A stretch of 64,000 nucleotides of DNA from Isochrysis galbana (lineage: Eukaryota > Haptophyta > Isochrysidales > Isochrysidaceae): the NCBI GenBank assembly GCA_018136815.1, contig CM030932.1:5990407-6054406 (forward strand). The letters run 5' to 3'. How positions within the stretch are numbered: the first letter of the stretch is position 1; each line of letters opens with the position of its first letter. The notes beneath the pieces are model-generated. The model saw only the letters and a program-made list of their open reading frames with translations. It was not told the DNA's origin and ran no database searches. Position numbers and translations under genes: made by a program. Of the stretch, positions 1-9,768 are shown in pieces.

Positions 1-126
1 GGTAGAGGGGGTTCGCGGGGGGGGGGGGGGGGAGGGGGGGCAGGTAAGGGGGGTCCCTGGGGAATCCTTGGACACCCAGGAGGGATGGAAAATAGTTGTT
101 AAAAAGCGTGAGTGACCGGCCTATTA
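1..126. mobile_element. MITE fragment (GTGAGTGACC terminal motif)
   Basis: This is the terminal part of a short dispersed repeat also present at 50321-50491 (same orientation) and 25311-25463 (inverted). Shared blocks are a G-rich tract, the phrase GAATCCTTGGACACCCAGGA, GGAAAATAGT and the end GTTAAAAAGCGTGAGTGACC. The left part is cut by the window edge. No coding capacity is seen. Confidence 0.65.
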
Positions 127-592
127 GCACTCTGCCTCACGCCGCACAAGTAGCGGGGAATTTTAAGAAGATTTTTTTTCTTGTGTGTGTTTGTCTCTTG
201 GCACTTCTTCTATACAGCATACTTAATCAGACCACTTACTCTGTGCTCCTCATACGTCGACGCTTTCCAACCACGTACCCACTCGTCGGCACCTGCTGGT
301 GCGCACTGATGTGCGCAAGCGCTTACCTAGGGCTGCGTATCACACACCACGCCCATACCCATGGGTGGTAGCCGCCAAGGATGCTTACCCATGGCCCAAC
401 CATAGAGTAGCTTTTTTGTATGGGTTGAACTTGAAATATGGATATGGGACTTGGGGAGGTGTCGTTCCGTCAATAGTGGGACATCAGTCGAATTGAGCGA
501 TCAAATGTCCACAGTTGTATTGTAGTTGTTTAACATTAGATCTTGTTAAAATTATAAGAGAGAGACGCCGTCAAAGCTTCTTCGCTAATCAC
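127..592. other. Intergenic, no gene recognised
   Basis: No convincing gene was found. The stretch includes a T-rich motif (TTTTAAGAAGATTTTTTTT near 160-180) resembling the AATATTN3-6GAAGTTTTTT ends seen in other repeats of the window. Short open frames here show no family resemblance. Confidence 0.4.
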
Positions 593-1063
593 ATCGGTGC
601 ACGCCGTGCATGGACACGGCGCGATGTGCATCGGTCCCCCCGCGGATACGCCGTGCGTGCGCATGTCAACCCGTTCCATATGTGTAGCCCCTGCCCCACA
701 ACTACGTAAACTGGCCATATAAGAGATGTTTCGTTACGCAGCACCTGTGATGACTTGCAATCACATGTGCACGCCGTGCGTGGGCACGGCGCGATGTGCA
801 CCGGCGCCCCCCCGCGGGGGCGCCGTGCGTGCGCATAGCAACTTCCAGGAAGGTGCACGCCGTGCGTTCACTCTTTTCGCGGGGGACGGCGTGCACAATG
901 ATTGCAAGCAATCACACGTGCTGCGCAAACGAAACATCTCGTATATGGCTACTTTACGTTAATGTGGGCCTTAGGGGAAAAAGTTTCTATGCGCACGCAC
1001 GGCGCCCTCGCGAGGGGGGAAGTCGATGCGCATACGCACGGCGTGCACAATGATTGCAAGTAA
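593..1063. repeat. Fold-back (imperfect inverted repeat) element
   Basis: Positions about 706-767 are an imperfect reverse complement of about 893-958. The outer flanks (about 648-706 and 958-1010) also pair, each holding the block CGCCGTGCGTGCGCAT. Several GCACGCCGTGCRT motifs recur. The unit could fold into one long hairpin. It ends next to the first assembly gap, so it may have caused the break. No gene is recognised in it. Confidence 0.6.
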
Positions 1064-1070
1064 CAAGTAA

Positions 1071-1170
1071 NNNNNNNNNNNNNNNNNNNNNNNNNNNNNN
1101 NNNNNNNNNNNNNNNNNNNNNNNNNNNNNNNNNNNNNNNNNNNNNNNNNNNNNNNNNNNNNNNNNNNNNN
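1071..1170. other. Assembly gap (100 N)
   Basis: One hundred consecutive N. The round length suggests a scaffold gap of unknown true size. It cuts the left copy of the large duplication. Confidence 0.99.
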
Positions 1171-3415
1171 CACCTTCCTTTGATGCCTCAGTAGTATTCC
1201 CCGTTATTGTTATTCGCAGTTCGGGTGTCGGTTCCTCCGGAACGCTTTGGTTGCGGTCTCCTCGCTTCTCGCTGGTGCGCCTCCTATTTCGGCCGCGTTA
1301 TCTGCCGCCGCCATCAACGTCGTGGCGTGTTTGACTATTATGTCCCATGTTTCTAAGAATTTGTCTCTTGGGATATATTCCCCTGAAATTGTATATACGT
1401 GTCGTTGTTCCTGAGGTATTGCGTGCATTCTTCGCTGCTATAGGGCGCGGTCGCCGCGTGGTCTTTGAATACGTTGTGTATGGTGTTGCATTCGAGCTTA
1501 TTCCATAGCTTTGCCCACTTGGGTTTTATACTCGGTCCCGGGTGCGTTGGGCTACCCCACATGGGTTGTGAGAGTGCTCCTTCTCTACTTACTTTTAACG
1601 ATGTGAGTTTTAGTTCACGGATGTTGTTTAGCGCCAGCTTCCAGAACGCGGCTAGTTTACTTGTGCCCGTTATTCCATCGGTGAGTTTGCTCGTGGGGAT
1701 TGTCGAGAGGACCGCTGCCCTTCCTAAGTTTGTCCGGCAAAACCACGCGTCGAGCACTTGCTTCCACTGTGCTTGGCGCGCGTCTAGATAGTTTAGGGGG
1801 AAACGTTTGCATAGCTCGAGCGAGCCCGGGTTGATGGCCTCGTGGATAGTCTTCTTCGGCGGTGCCGTGCGCTTGCGCTCTTCACGCTCGAGTCGCGCTG
1901 CTTTTTCCTCTGCGCACACGCACATGCGAAGGGGGGGTTGGAAGGCCATAGCGTAGTCCTTTTTGTATCCTTTGCATCCCTTTGGACCTGCGTGGATGTA
2001 TAGGTTCTTTATGTCGCCGCCGAGCTCGCGGCAGTTTCGGACCGCATACTCGATGGGGTAGGGGGCTCCGTTAACGCTGAGGAGTATCTTGCGCGGAAAA
2101 TCGAACGATTTGAACGAGCCTTGCTTGGGAGTCACATAGAGGTGGTAAACCTCTTTCTTGCCTTGGGTTACTAGCACCCCTTCTTTGGTGAGGATCTTGG
2201 TCCTTTCTTGGTTTCCTTGGAGAAAGTAGAAGCCTTGGTTTTCAACCGCCTTGGCGAGCGAGCTGATCGTGATAATACTCTTCAACTCGAACTTGTAGTT
2301 GCGCACCACTAGGTGCGCCGAGACGTCTTGGAAAGCGCCGGCTACCGCTTTGTCGGACGCCCGGGGGAGCCCCTTGAGTTTCTCGTCGAGAGTTTGATAT
2401 TTGACCGCTATAGGGCACGGAATGCCCGCCTTGCGAAAGTCGACTACGTCTTTGAACATCTCGCGAAATTGATTCGCGCAATCCGCCGTAACCATTATTT
2501 CCCATGGTCCGGAAGCGCTCTTAGACAGAAAGTCGGGTTCAAGGTCGACGCCTTCTAGTTTGTTGAGATGCGCAACAATGGCGCCTAGGGTCTCCTCGTC
2601 TTTGGCCTTGTGGCCCTTCTCGTACGCCGTGAAGGTGATGATGATTTTGTGAGAATCTGGAAACTCGGCCTCTTCTTGAAGCTCGGGCTCGAGGTCTTCG
2701 TCGAGGAGGGCCACCTGTGTGGCCGTGGGGGGAGGCAAGGTTAGTCCTCTGCCTTGTCTTGCTTTTCTAGAGTCCAGTTGTCTCAGTGCGTCTACCGCGT
2801 TGTCACTCCCTCTCGCGGGTTTTGTGTGGAGTGTCTGTTGTGTTGGCCCAAATTCGTGGTTGTGCTGGTTATGTTGGGCCTCTGGGGCCGGTGTCTTGCT
2901 GGTCGTTCCAGCGCCCGAGGCGCGGTCGTCCGCGTGCCTCTGGGCGTCTCTGGGGAGTGTCTCCCCGGTGTCGTCCTCCCTGTTGCCGCTGTCTCCCCTG
3001 ATGGGGGTCCAAAGCTGCTCTTTCCAGTGCCTGTTTTGATGCGACACTTCCCCAATGGGGTCCTGTCTTGTCTGGCGCCGGGCCGGCCCCTCGCGCCGGA
3101 GCACGAGGGCGGTAACGCGGCTGTGTAGGGTCCCGGCCCGGGGGCCTTCCCTCTGGGTTCGTCCCTCTGGTGCTTTGTGGTAGGTGTGGCTGTGGATTGT
3201 GCTGGAGGTGTGTTGCCTTCTGGCTGGTGCCAGCATGGCGGCCTTGTACGTGTCGTTCGTGGTGATGCGCGGGCGCGGCCCGCCGGCTCTTGTGCCCACC
3301 TGACTGGGGGGTCGTCCTGGCGCGGTCGCTTCGGCGACAGCGGCGTGTCCATGAGCTCTTCGTCCATCATGGCGAGGGCAGCGGCAGCGAGAGCGGGCGG
3401 CGGCGCGCGCTCCAT
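1171..3415 (-). pseudogene. LINE-A: internally deleted non-LTR retrotransposon (left copy)
   Basis: The gene reads right to left from the start codon at 3413-3415 (MERAPPP...). Compared with the right copy at 32755-35152 it carries single-base frameshifts near 3304-3310 (six instead of seven G) and near 1384-1388 (four instead of five C), so the reading frame is broken. The long middle frame spans 1353-3299. The N-terminal ~200 residues are rich in Pro, Arg and Thr. A conserved gag/ORF1-like block follows (GPWEIMVTADCANQF and neighbours). Then comes, without any endonuclease or reverse-transcriptase core, the post-RT region with the motif LDAWFCRTNLGRAAVLS. The 3' end is lost at the gap. The frameshifts lie in homopolymers and may be sequencing errors. 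Confidence 0.75.
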
Positions 3416-4248
3416 GACCCTATCGTTTTAACGATAGTTGCGCGCGCGCGGCAGAAAATTTTAGCGTTGCGCATTGCGGCCGTAGGCCGCCGCGGGGGCA
3501 GCGCGCGGCGCGCTGTACAGGGAGCCTTGGGGCCAAAACCCCCGCCTGTTAATCGATTAATAGAGGGAGTTTCTCGATAACCCCATATCGATTAATAGGT
3601 TGGGCGCCAAAACCCCCTATTAATTGGGTATTAATCTATTAATATTAATAATATTAATAGACTAATAGGTTTAACCGAGCCCTAGCCTTGTATGGGATGC
3701 TCCCCCTACCCGCAACAGCAGGGAAGAGGGAAGAGGTGGAGAGATGGAGGGGGGTGCTCGTGCCCCCCATGGGTCAACCAAGTATACACTTAGTGGAACT
3801 TAGTTGATGACCCTATCCGTATCCCTATCGGTTTAACGATAGTCTATCCGCGATAGATAGAGATAGAGATAGTTGTTTTTAGCCATTATTTGAAGTGTCG
3901 GAGATCCCGAGGTGGGAGTTTCCTTTGTAGCGATCCCATCCGGAGTCCTTAGAATTATTGGTCATTGGGTTTACCGCATGAGGCGGCCGCGTAGCGGTCG
4001 ACCCAGCGGAATGAGTGACCTCTTTAGGCTTCCGTAGCCCGCAACTATGAGTTGTGTGTCGCGCACGCGAATTGGCTTATCTTTAATTGCCTCTCCAATT
4101 TTGTGCGCACATTCTTCCCGCTACAATCTCAGTGAAGAATTACTCACTGCATGACGCATCAGTGTCCCACAACAGCTTGTCTGGACAATGCATGCCCCAA
4201 ACCTTTTGGACATCTCGCATGAGCGAAATCTAAACACTACTATCGCTC
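3416..4248. repeat. LINE-A 5' flank: palindromes, AT-rich patch and LINE leader repeat
   Basis: No gene is seen. Directly beside the LINE-A start lies the palindrome CTATCGTTTTAACGATAG (3420-3437). Positions 3540-3680 are an AT-rich patch full of ATTAAT and ATCGAT palindromes, unlike the GC-rich surroundings. Positions 3735-3800 resemble the leader repeat seen at 11558-11690 (G-rich, GTGCTCGTGCCCCCCATGGG, CAAGTATACACTTAG). About 3828-3870 repeats the GTTTAACGATAG motif with GATAGA tandem units. The same sequence recurs at 35153-35987. Confidence 0.6.
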
Positions 4249-5396
4249 TCACATTTTTGCCACCATCTTTTGACTGTAGCCAAGCCGTTGAAGGACGGAC
4301 CCTTCAGCGAGCTCGGGCTCCGTGCGCGGACCACACAGTGCGTCGTACATGCCCGGGAGCCCGCACACAAAGATCAGCGTGTCATTAGCGGGAGGTGCGG
4401 CATACTCTTTAATCTTTGCCTCGTCAATCCAACCACCCCGCACTGATGCAACATGGTCCCACTCACTGGGTGGCGAATCTGTAGGTGAGGTGCCCACAAT
4501 GTGAACAATCTTTAGCCGATCTGTATGTGCTTTCGCCATTACTTCCAACTCAGGCAGCAACAGAATATCCGCCTTTGACTTCGACCCATAGAGGAGAGTC
4601 ACCTTGCGCGAATCTCCGGGCGTGTTCATGAGTTTGAGCAAAGCTTGGTACATGGGTGTGATGCCAGTACCCGCAGCAAGCAGCGTAATGTTGTGAGCTC
4701 CTTCAAAGGGATACTGTGCCTTGATATTGAATTTAATGTGCTTGAAGGCAACTCGATCTCCAATCGACAACTCATGCAAGTACTGTGAGACAGCTCCATT
4801 GGGGTAACGTTTCACCAAAAGGTCAAAAGAGCCAAGCTTAGATGTCTCAGAGATGGGTGTGTACCTGCAGCATAGTATTGGGCCCCAGACGCTTGGTGAG
4901 AGACAGATGGTAAGAACATGAGTGACTATTGTGTTTGGAGCACACGCGACGCGTAATTTCCATCCTCTCGGCAGCTCAACATTAGGGATGCGTATGCGAG
5001 AGGCAGACAAGATTGCACATGCGCCAGGGGGATTAGGGCGAGAAGCAAGTCAAGGACGCGCGCAAAATATACGCTTGGATAGACTCACGGACGAACAGAG
5101 TCGTTAGGGCCCTTGAGAAGGATGCATGCACAGGTTGGAAGATTGAGAGCGGTGTCCTTTGGGAGTCCGAACGTGTACAAGGTGACATCATGTGAGACCT
5201 CTTCCATGTGCACAAGGGGCACATCAGTCCAAGTGGTCGGAAGCCAGCATGAGGAAGCATACTCCAGGGACGAGCTCCTCGTCTCTGGTGTCGGCAACGC
5301 CTGCGAGCTTGCCTTGCGGAAGCAGCCAAGCCGAGATAGCATGAGTGATCGGCGAGTCGAGATGCAGCTGAGTCGGCACCCGCGAGACAAGCGCAT
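4249..5396 (-). CDS. CYB5R: NADH-cytochrome b5 reductase (left copy), two exons
   Basis: An FAD-containing NADH oxidoreductase that passes electrons to cytochrome b5 or similar acceptors. I join exon 1 (5396-5089) to exon 2 (4864-4249) across a 224-nt intron with donor GTGAGT and acceptor TGCTGCAG. The join completes the FAD motif RPYTPIS and gives about 307 residues, close to the family's ~300. Visible motifs are SHDVTLYTF near residue 68, the FAD motif near 103, GAVSQYLHEL, the NADH-binding GTGITPMYQ, and CGLPGMY, where most relatives have CGPPxM. The C-terminus LQRLGYSQKMV also fits. The N-terminal ~50 residues are Ser/Arg-rich and could be an organelle-targeting sequence; I see no clear membrane anchor. 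It is divergent to the MMAB gene across ~400 bp. An identical gene lies at 35988-37136. Confidence 0.88.
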
Positions 5397-5793
5397 GCCA
5401 GACGAGCTGTGTGCCAGCGCGCGGTGCTGTTCTAGTACTACTCTACTCTACTAGGAGCACAAGTTACTCAAATATCTAAATATCTCTTTGTCGCGTTGGT
5501 TTTTTACAGGGGGCTTCTAATTTCGGGGTTTGTGGGGAGGGGGGAAGGGGGGGAGGGGGGGGGGGGGGGAGGGGGGGGGGGGGGGGGGGGGGAGGGGGGG
5601 GGGGGGAGATCCTCCCGCCTCACGAGGGAAAATAGTGACGACCCCGCCTCCCTGGAGTATCGCCGCGCGTGACGGTGTATCTGTTTGGCGAAACATGACG
5701 TGAACAGGCGTCACTGTGAAACCCCCACAATTGAATACACAGGGTTCGGACTGACAAGTCGGCGGGCAGGCAGAGGGAGAGGCTGCGCGCGAG
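5397..5793. promoter_or_regulatory. Shared CYB5R/MMAB intergenic region with long poly-G tract
   Basis: This 397-bp spacer separates the two divergent start codons, so both promoters should lie in it. About 5531-5606 is an almost pure G run with a few A breaks, able in principle to form G-quadruplexes on the + strand; its length differs between the two copies (about 5531-5606 versus 37270-37349). Just left of it are AT-rich words (CAAATATCTAAATATCTC near 5469). No consensus TATA box could be assigned with confidence. Confidence 0.5.
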
Positions 5794-6504
5794 ATGCTAC
5801 GGCAGCTGATGGCGCGGCACACTCACATCCTCGACCCTCGGCGTGGATGGAGTCGGCATTTGTGTGGCGTTCGCACAACTCACGTTTACACAAGGACGGG
5901 GGACATGGGGCAGTCCTCACTCTTCAACGGCGAGAGGCGGCACAAAGATGATCCTATCTTTGATGCTCTCGGGTCAGTGGACGAGCTGAATGCAGCTGTA
6001 GGCATGGCATACGTACAATGTGAGGCCGAATATGCCGGGACCACCGTCGATCCATCCACCACGCCATCGCTCGGCGATAAGGGTTTGGGATGGCTTCTGC
6101 CTCAACTGAAGGAAATCCAGATGCGGCTACTTGATGTTGGCTCACTAGTTGCGACGCCCCTGCGCACCTCACCAAGTGAGAGGCTGAATCGTGTGAGTTT
6201 TGATGGTGTGAGCGAGGCCCACAAGTTGGAGAGGTATATCGACGCCATGGACGCGCAACTGCCGCCCTTGACGGTGTTCATTCTTCCAGGTGGTGGCGCT
6301 CCATCAGCATCTTTGCACTTTGCACGGGCAGTGTGTCGACGAGCCGAACGCAAGGTCTGCACAGTGGTGCGGCATGAAGACTGTGATACAAGTGCAGCCA
6401 TCTATCTGAATCGTCTCAGTGACTACTGCTTCGTTGCCGCGCGTTTCGCCGCCGGGTGTATGGACCAACCGGAGACTCGCCGTGAGAGGAAGAGGCGCAA
6501 TTGA
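5794..6504 (+). CDS. MMAB: ATP:cob(I)alamin adenosyltransferase, PduO/MMAB type (left copy)
   Basis: It transfers the adenosyl group of ATP to cob(I)alamin, making adenosylcobalamin, the cofactor of methylmalonyl-CoA mutase, usually in mitochondria. The 236-residue single-exon product carries the family's ATP-binding motif TRTGDMGQSSLFNGERR-KDD near residues 34-53, GSVDELNAAVG near 60, LPGG near 165, and the C-terminal signature LNRLSDYCFVAARFAA near 203-218. Length is normal for the family. The first ~30 residues precede the conserved core, contain His and Arg but little acid, and could be a mitochondrial presequence. The start is the first ATG of the frame. A divergent cytochrome b5 reductase sits on its left. 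A second, apparently identical copy lies at 37537-38247. Confidence 0.93.
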   Translation: MLRQLMARHTHILDPRRGWSRHLCGVRTTHVYTRTGDMGQSSLFNGERRHKDDPIFDALGSVDELNAAVGMAYVQCEAEYAGTTVDPSTTPSLGDKGLGWLLPQLKEIQMRLLDVGSLVATPLRTSPSERLNRVSFDGVSEAHKLERYIDAMDAQLPPLTVFILPGGGAPSASLHFARAVCRRAERKVCTVVRHEDCDTSAAIYLNRLSDYCFVAARFAAGCMDQPETRRERKRRN

Positions 6505-7840
6505 GGCCGGTGAATACGGCAATGCGGAATACGGCAATGCGGCGTGCCACGTTTGTGTGGTTGGGAGGAAGAGAACTCACCCGGCGGGTAGAGGTGAGGG
6601 AAAGAGCTGAAGAGGGGCGGAGGGTGGTACATCACCACAACTGGTCGGTGCCTTTGGGTGGGGCTCCCCTAACATTGTGCACCGTGCTTCATGAAATCGT
6701 CCCGATTTCATGGAAGCCAACCTAGGTCGCAAAAAAGTCTGTTTCATGGGGGAGAGATTTTGGAGCGAAGGCTAAGTCGGTGTCGAGAAAATGTCTTGAT
6801 TTAGGGGGAGAACTCGGTCCCCAAAATACACTGTTTTGGACCGAACCTACTTTTATAAGTGGGGGACAATGGGGGCCTCGCGCCCCCCACACACCATCGC
6901 GGACACCCCCCGGGGTGGGCCCGTACAATCAACCCCAGCCCCTGCCCTTTGGCAGGGGCAGGGCACTCAACAATCTGGCCCAGACCCTTCGGGGGCGCGG
7001 CCCGCGAGCCGCACTCCCACGCCCGCGCTGGGCCTGCCCTCGAGCTGACTCCCCCTCTGTCCCTGGTCGCCAGGCATACAGGTGTCTCTGGGCGGCTCCC
7101 ATGGCCAGCGGGGCGAGCGTGGGAGAGGCAGGGGGGGCCAGGGGCTGAGCCCCAGCCTCCACTGCCCCCTGAGCTGCCCTTGCTGGCCCCCTGGGAGCCC
7201 CCAAAGGGCCCCTGAGAGCAGGCCAGGGCGCGCCGCATGGCGACGCGCCGCAGGGACGACGAAGGGAGAGAGTGGAGAGAGGGAGAGGGGGGTTTTGCAC
7301 CCCCCCGATGGAGTGCGGTTAGAAACAGGCCCCGTTTGCGTTAGCAAACGGGTAGGGGGCGGCCGGCGACAGGCGGGAGAGAGAAGGGAGCGGCTCAAGC
7401 TCGAGGAGAGTATCCTGAAGGTGGCACAGGCTACTCGACTCGCAGTCGTTTATTTCTCGAGAACTGCTCACGGCGCGAGCTGGAAGGGCCGATCCTCTTT
7501 GTCGACGAGAGGTTCCTCCCCCCCCCCCGGTGCTTTTTCCCGGAGAGTCGGCCGGCGTCGACCGGTCCGCCTCAATGGGTTTTCCCTCATTTTAACTTGT
7601 GGGGAGTTAGAATGGGAGCCGGGGGCTTGCGAGGGGGGAGATGTGGAGGGGTGCATAGGTGTATGTATCTGTGGCAACAACACGCGCCAAGGTGTACGGG
7701 CAGGTGCGCTGAGGGCTGTCGTGTTAGTACCGGGCTAGTGAGAGTAGTGGTACTGATGCTCAGTTAGATTATTACACTGTTTTGGACCGGCGAATTGGGG
7801 TGGAGCTGATTCCATTTTTATTCCCGCTGGAGCGGAAGCT
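6505..7840. repeat. Repeat-rich stretch with strong hairpins
   Basis: No gene is seen; frames here are GC-driven. Notable structures are a 14-bp stem with 3-nt loop and one bulge at 6686-6717 (ATGAAATCG / CGATTTCAT core), a 9-bp stem GCCCCTGCC/GGCAGGGGC at 6938-6959, and a 9-bp stem CCCGTTTGC/GCAAACGGG with loop GTTA at 7331-7352. The block 7050-7400 is a diverged copy of 9130-9480. The phrase ACACTGTTTTGGACCG occurs near 6828 and again near 7772. The right copy is 38248-39580. Confidence 0.5.
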
Positions 7841-8412
7841 AAGTTTAGACTTAGTTCACATGGGGGAGGCGCCTCGTGGCCTCCCACTTGGGCTCCAACT
7901 CCCCTCCGGGGGGACCGTCGGTCACCCTCAGACTGTGTCTCTTGGCATGAGCTGAGCATTCACAATCCTGACCCAGACCCCCAGTGGGCGCGGGGAAGGA
8001 GGCGCACTCTTGTCGCATCCAGAGTATTTTATATACTCTAGGCGGATGCGGTGCTTCTATCAATGTGTAGTGTGTGAGAAAATTGAGTGAGTTTTGTTTT
8101 TGCCAATGAGTTGCCTCGAAGGTCCGCCGCATTGCACGCCGCATTTGTTCGTTTGTCCTTATTTGTTTCATTGGTTTGTTTGTGCGATGTTGCGTTAGTT
8201 TTCGGAGCTTTTCTTGTTGGTGAGTGAGTGATGTGGGGTGGTGTGGCTCGAGGAGTGGAGTGGCTGTGGCTGTGTGTGTGGAGTGTGGAGTGAGACTCAA
8301 AGGAATGTTGTGACCAAGAATGGGGCACACCAGGGACACTCAGGCTCACAAAGGGCTGAGCACGGGGGGCACTGGGGCTGGAGGGAGGCCGAGGCACCAG
8401 CGGGACACCGCC
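7841..8412 (+). mobile_element. LINE 5'-region fragment
   Basis: The left end has the leader motif TAAGTTTAGACTTAGTT followed by a GGGGGAGGCGCCTCGTGGCC hairpin, like 53225-53285. About 8230-8410 is a diverged reverse complement of 54140-54300, which is the proline-rich 5' coding region of a minus-strand LINE fragment. So this piece is LINE-sense on the + strand. It has no intact frame. The right copy is at 39584-40155. Confidence 0.45.
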
Positions 8413-8469
8413 AGCACGAAGGTCGTTTGCCTTCATTTGGTACCCCTCGTTTGGCCCCGCCGAATGCCT

Positions 8470-8845
8470 TCATGACCGAGCTTGTTTGTATTTGATGTTG
8501 CTGGGCCTTGTGGGTTCAATCTTTACGGGAGCTGAACCCGAATCGATAAGCGGCCTTTTGTTTTCAATCTTTACTTGGGAAGCTGAACCCGAATCGACAC
8601 CTTCTAACACTTCTTGGAGGTGGGGAGTTAATTCCAAATTGACATAAGTTTTGATTGTACCCAGCAGAACGTCACGACTCATATCGAGGATTGTTTTCTC
8701 AGTGAATTTCTTGCTCAAGAGCGTGTGTCTAATACAAACCAGTGTGAATGGTTTATCAATCTCGCAAATGGCGTGTAAGGTGTCTTCAATTTTCGTATTG
8801 TGCTTGAAATTTAATTAATTGAATAAGAACTTACATTCGTCGATC
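8470..8845 (-). pseudogene. AT-rich gene remnant of unknown function (left copy)
   Basis: The frame 8470-8718 continues in frame up to about 8811 and is much richer in A/T than the surroundings. The residues (KIEDTLHAICEIDKPF, then LLSKKFTEKTILDMSRD) look like real protein rather than GC-driven noise. At its upstream end a GTAAGT donor and a TTTCAAG acceptor would bound an intron of only 32 nt (about 8812-8843). The C-terminal part repeats the unit DSGSA..VKIE twice. I do not recognise a family. A second copy is at 40213-40588. Confidence 0.35.
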
Positions 8846-9640
8846 GGGGGATCCCGATCGGACGGAGGGGACGCGGACGAAAACTCGCAAAGGGGGGAAA
8901 CCAAGGGAGAGAGGCTCCCTTGGGGAAACCTAAGGGCGGCTCTCCCCCTAACCGCGACAGGTGGTGTCTCGTGCGCCGTCGTCGCGATGTAGCGCGCCCT
9001 TCCCCCCCCTCTCTCAAGACTTCTCTGCACTCCATGCCCTAGCTTGCCCCATTGAGACTTGACACAACTTGACACGATCAAGCACCCGCTTGATTCGACA
9101 ACTCCCAAGCGCACAGATTCAGATGCCAGATGCCACATGGGCCTGCACTCGTACTGACCTCCCCCCCCTCTTGGTCACCAAGCAGACAGGGGACTGTGGA
9201 GGCCACCCACGGCCAGCGAGGCACGTGAGGGAGAGGTAGGAGAGGCCAGGGGCTGGGCCCCAGCCTCCATTGCCCCATGAGCTGCCTGGCTGGCCCTCCG
9301 GGAGCCCCCTCAGGACCTCTGAGAGGAGATTGAGGCGCGCGCCATGTGCGCGCGCCGCAGGAGAGTGCGATGAGAGAGTGGAAGTGCGGATTTCGTCGGT
9401 CCCCGAACCGGGGATTCAATTATAACCGAGTCCCCTTTACATTAGTAAACGGGCGGATTGAGGAGCTGAGGGGCTGGCGACAAGCGAGGGAGCGGCGCAA
9501 GCTCGCCCGGGGGAGCCCTGCACACACGAACAGCTGTACGCGAGCAGTGTAGCAGCAATGCAGCAATATTACGATATAGTGAGTGAGTGTGAGTGTCCCA
9601 AGCCTGGCGCAACTTATATGTCTCTACAATCTCGCACATC
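8846..9640. repeat. Repeat stretch, diverged copy of 7050-7400
   Basis: No gene is seen. About 9130-9480 aligns with 7050-7400 throughout, including a hairpin at 9432-9453 (stems CCCCTTTAC and GTAAACGGG, loop ATTA). Compared with the 7331-7352 hairpin, one stem pair has changed from G-C to A-T on both sides and one pair is lost. The right copy is 40589-41384. Confidence 0.45.
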
Positions 9641-9712
9641 CACAAAACCGCTTCGGGAGCCACAAAACCGCTTCGGCAGCCAGAATTCCGCCTCGGCAGC
9701 CACAAAACCTCC
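9641..9712. repeat. 20-bp tandem repeat, ~3.6 units
   Basis: Units begin at 9641, 9661, 9681 and 9701, based on CACAAAACCGCTTCGGCAGC with a few changes. It lies just 3' of the stop codon of the gene truncated at 9769. The same array is at 41385-41456. Confidence 0.85.
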
Positions 9713-9768
9713 CGTCCGGGCGACCATGTACATAGCACTAGCGCCCGCATCTCAATGTGCGCAGATAG

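Noticed and set aside
6780..7738. Several GC-rich overlapping frames of 120-220 codons
   Set aside because: Mutually overlapping on both strands, length changes between duplicate copies through homopolymer indels, and no family resemblance.
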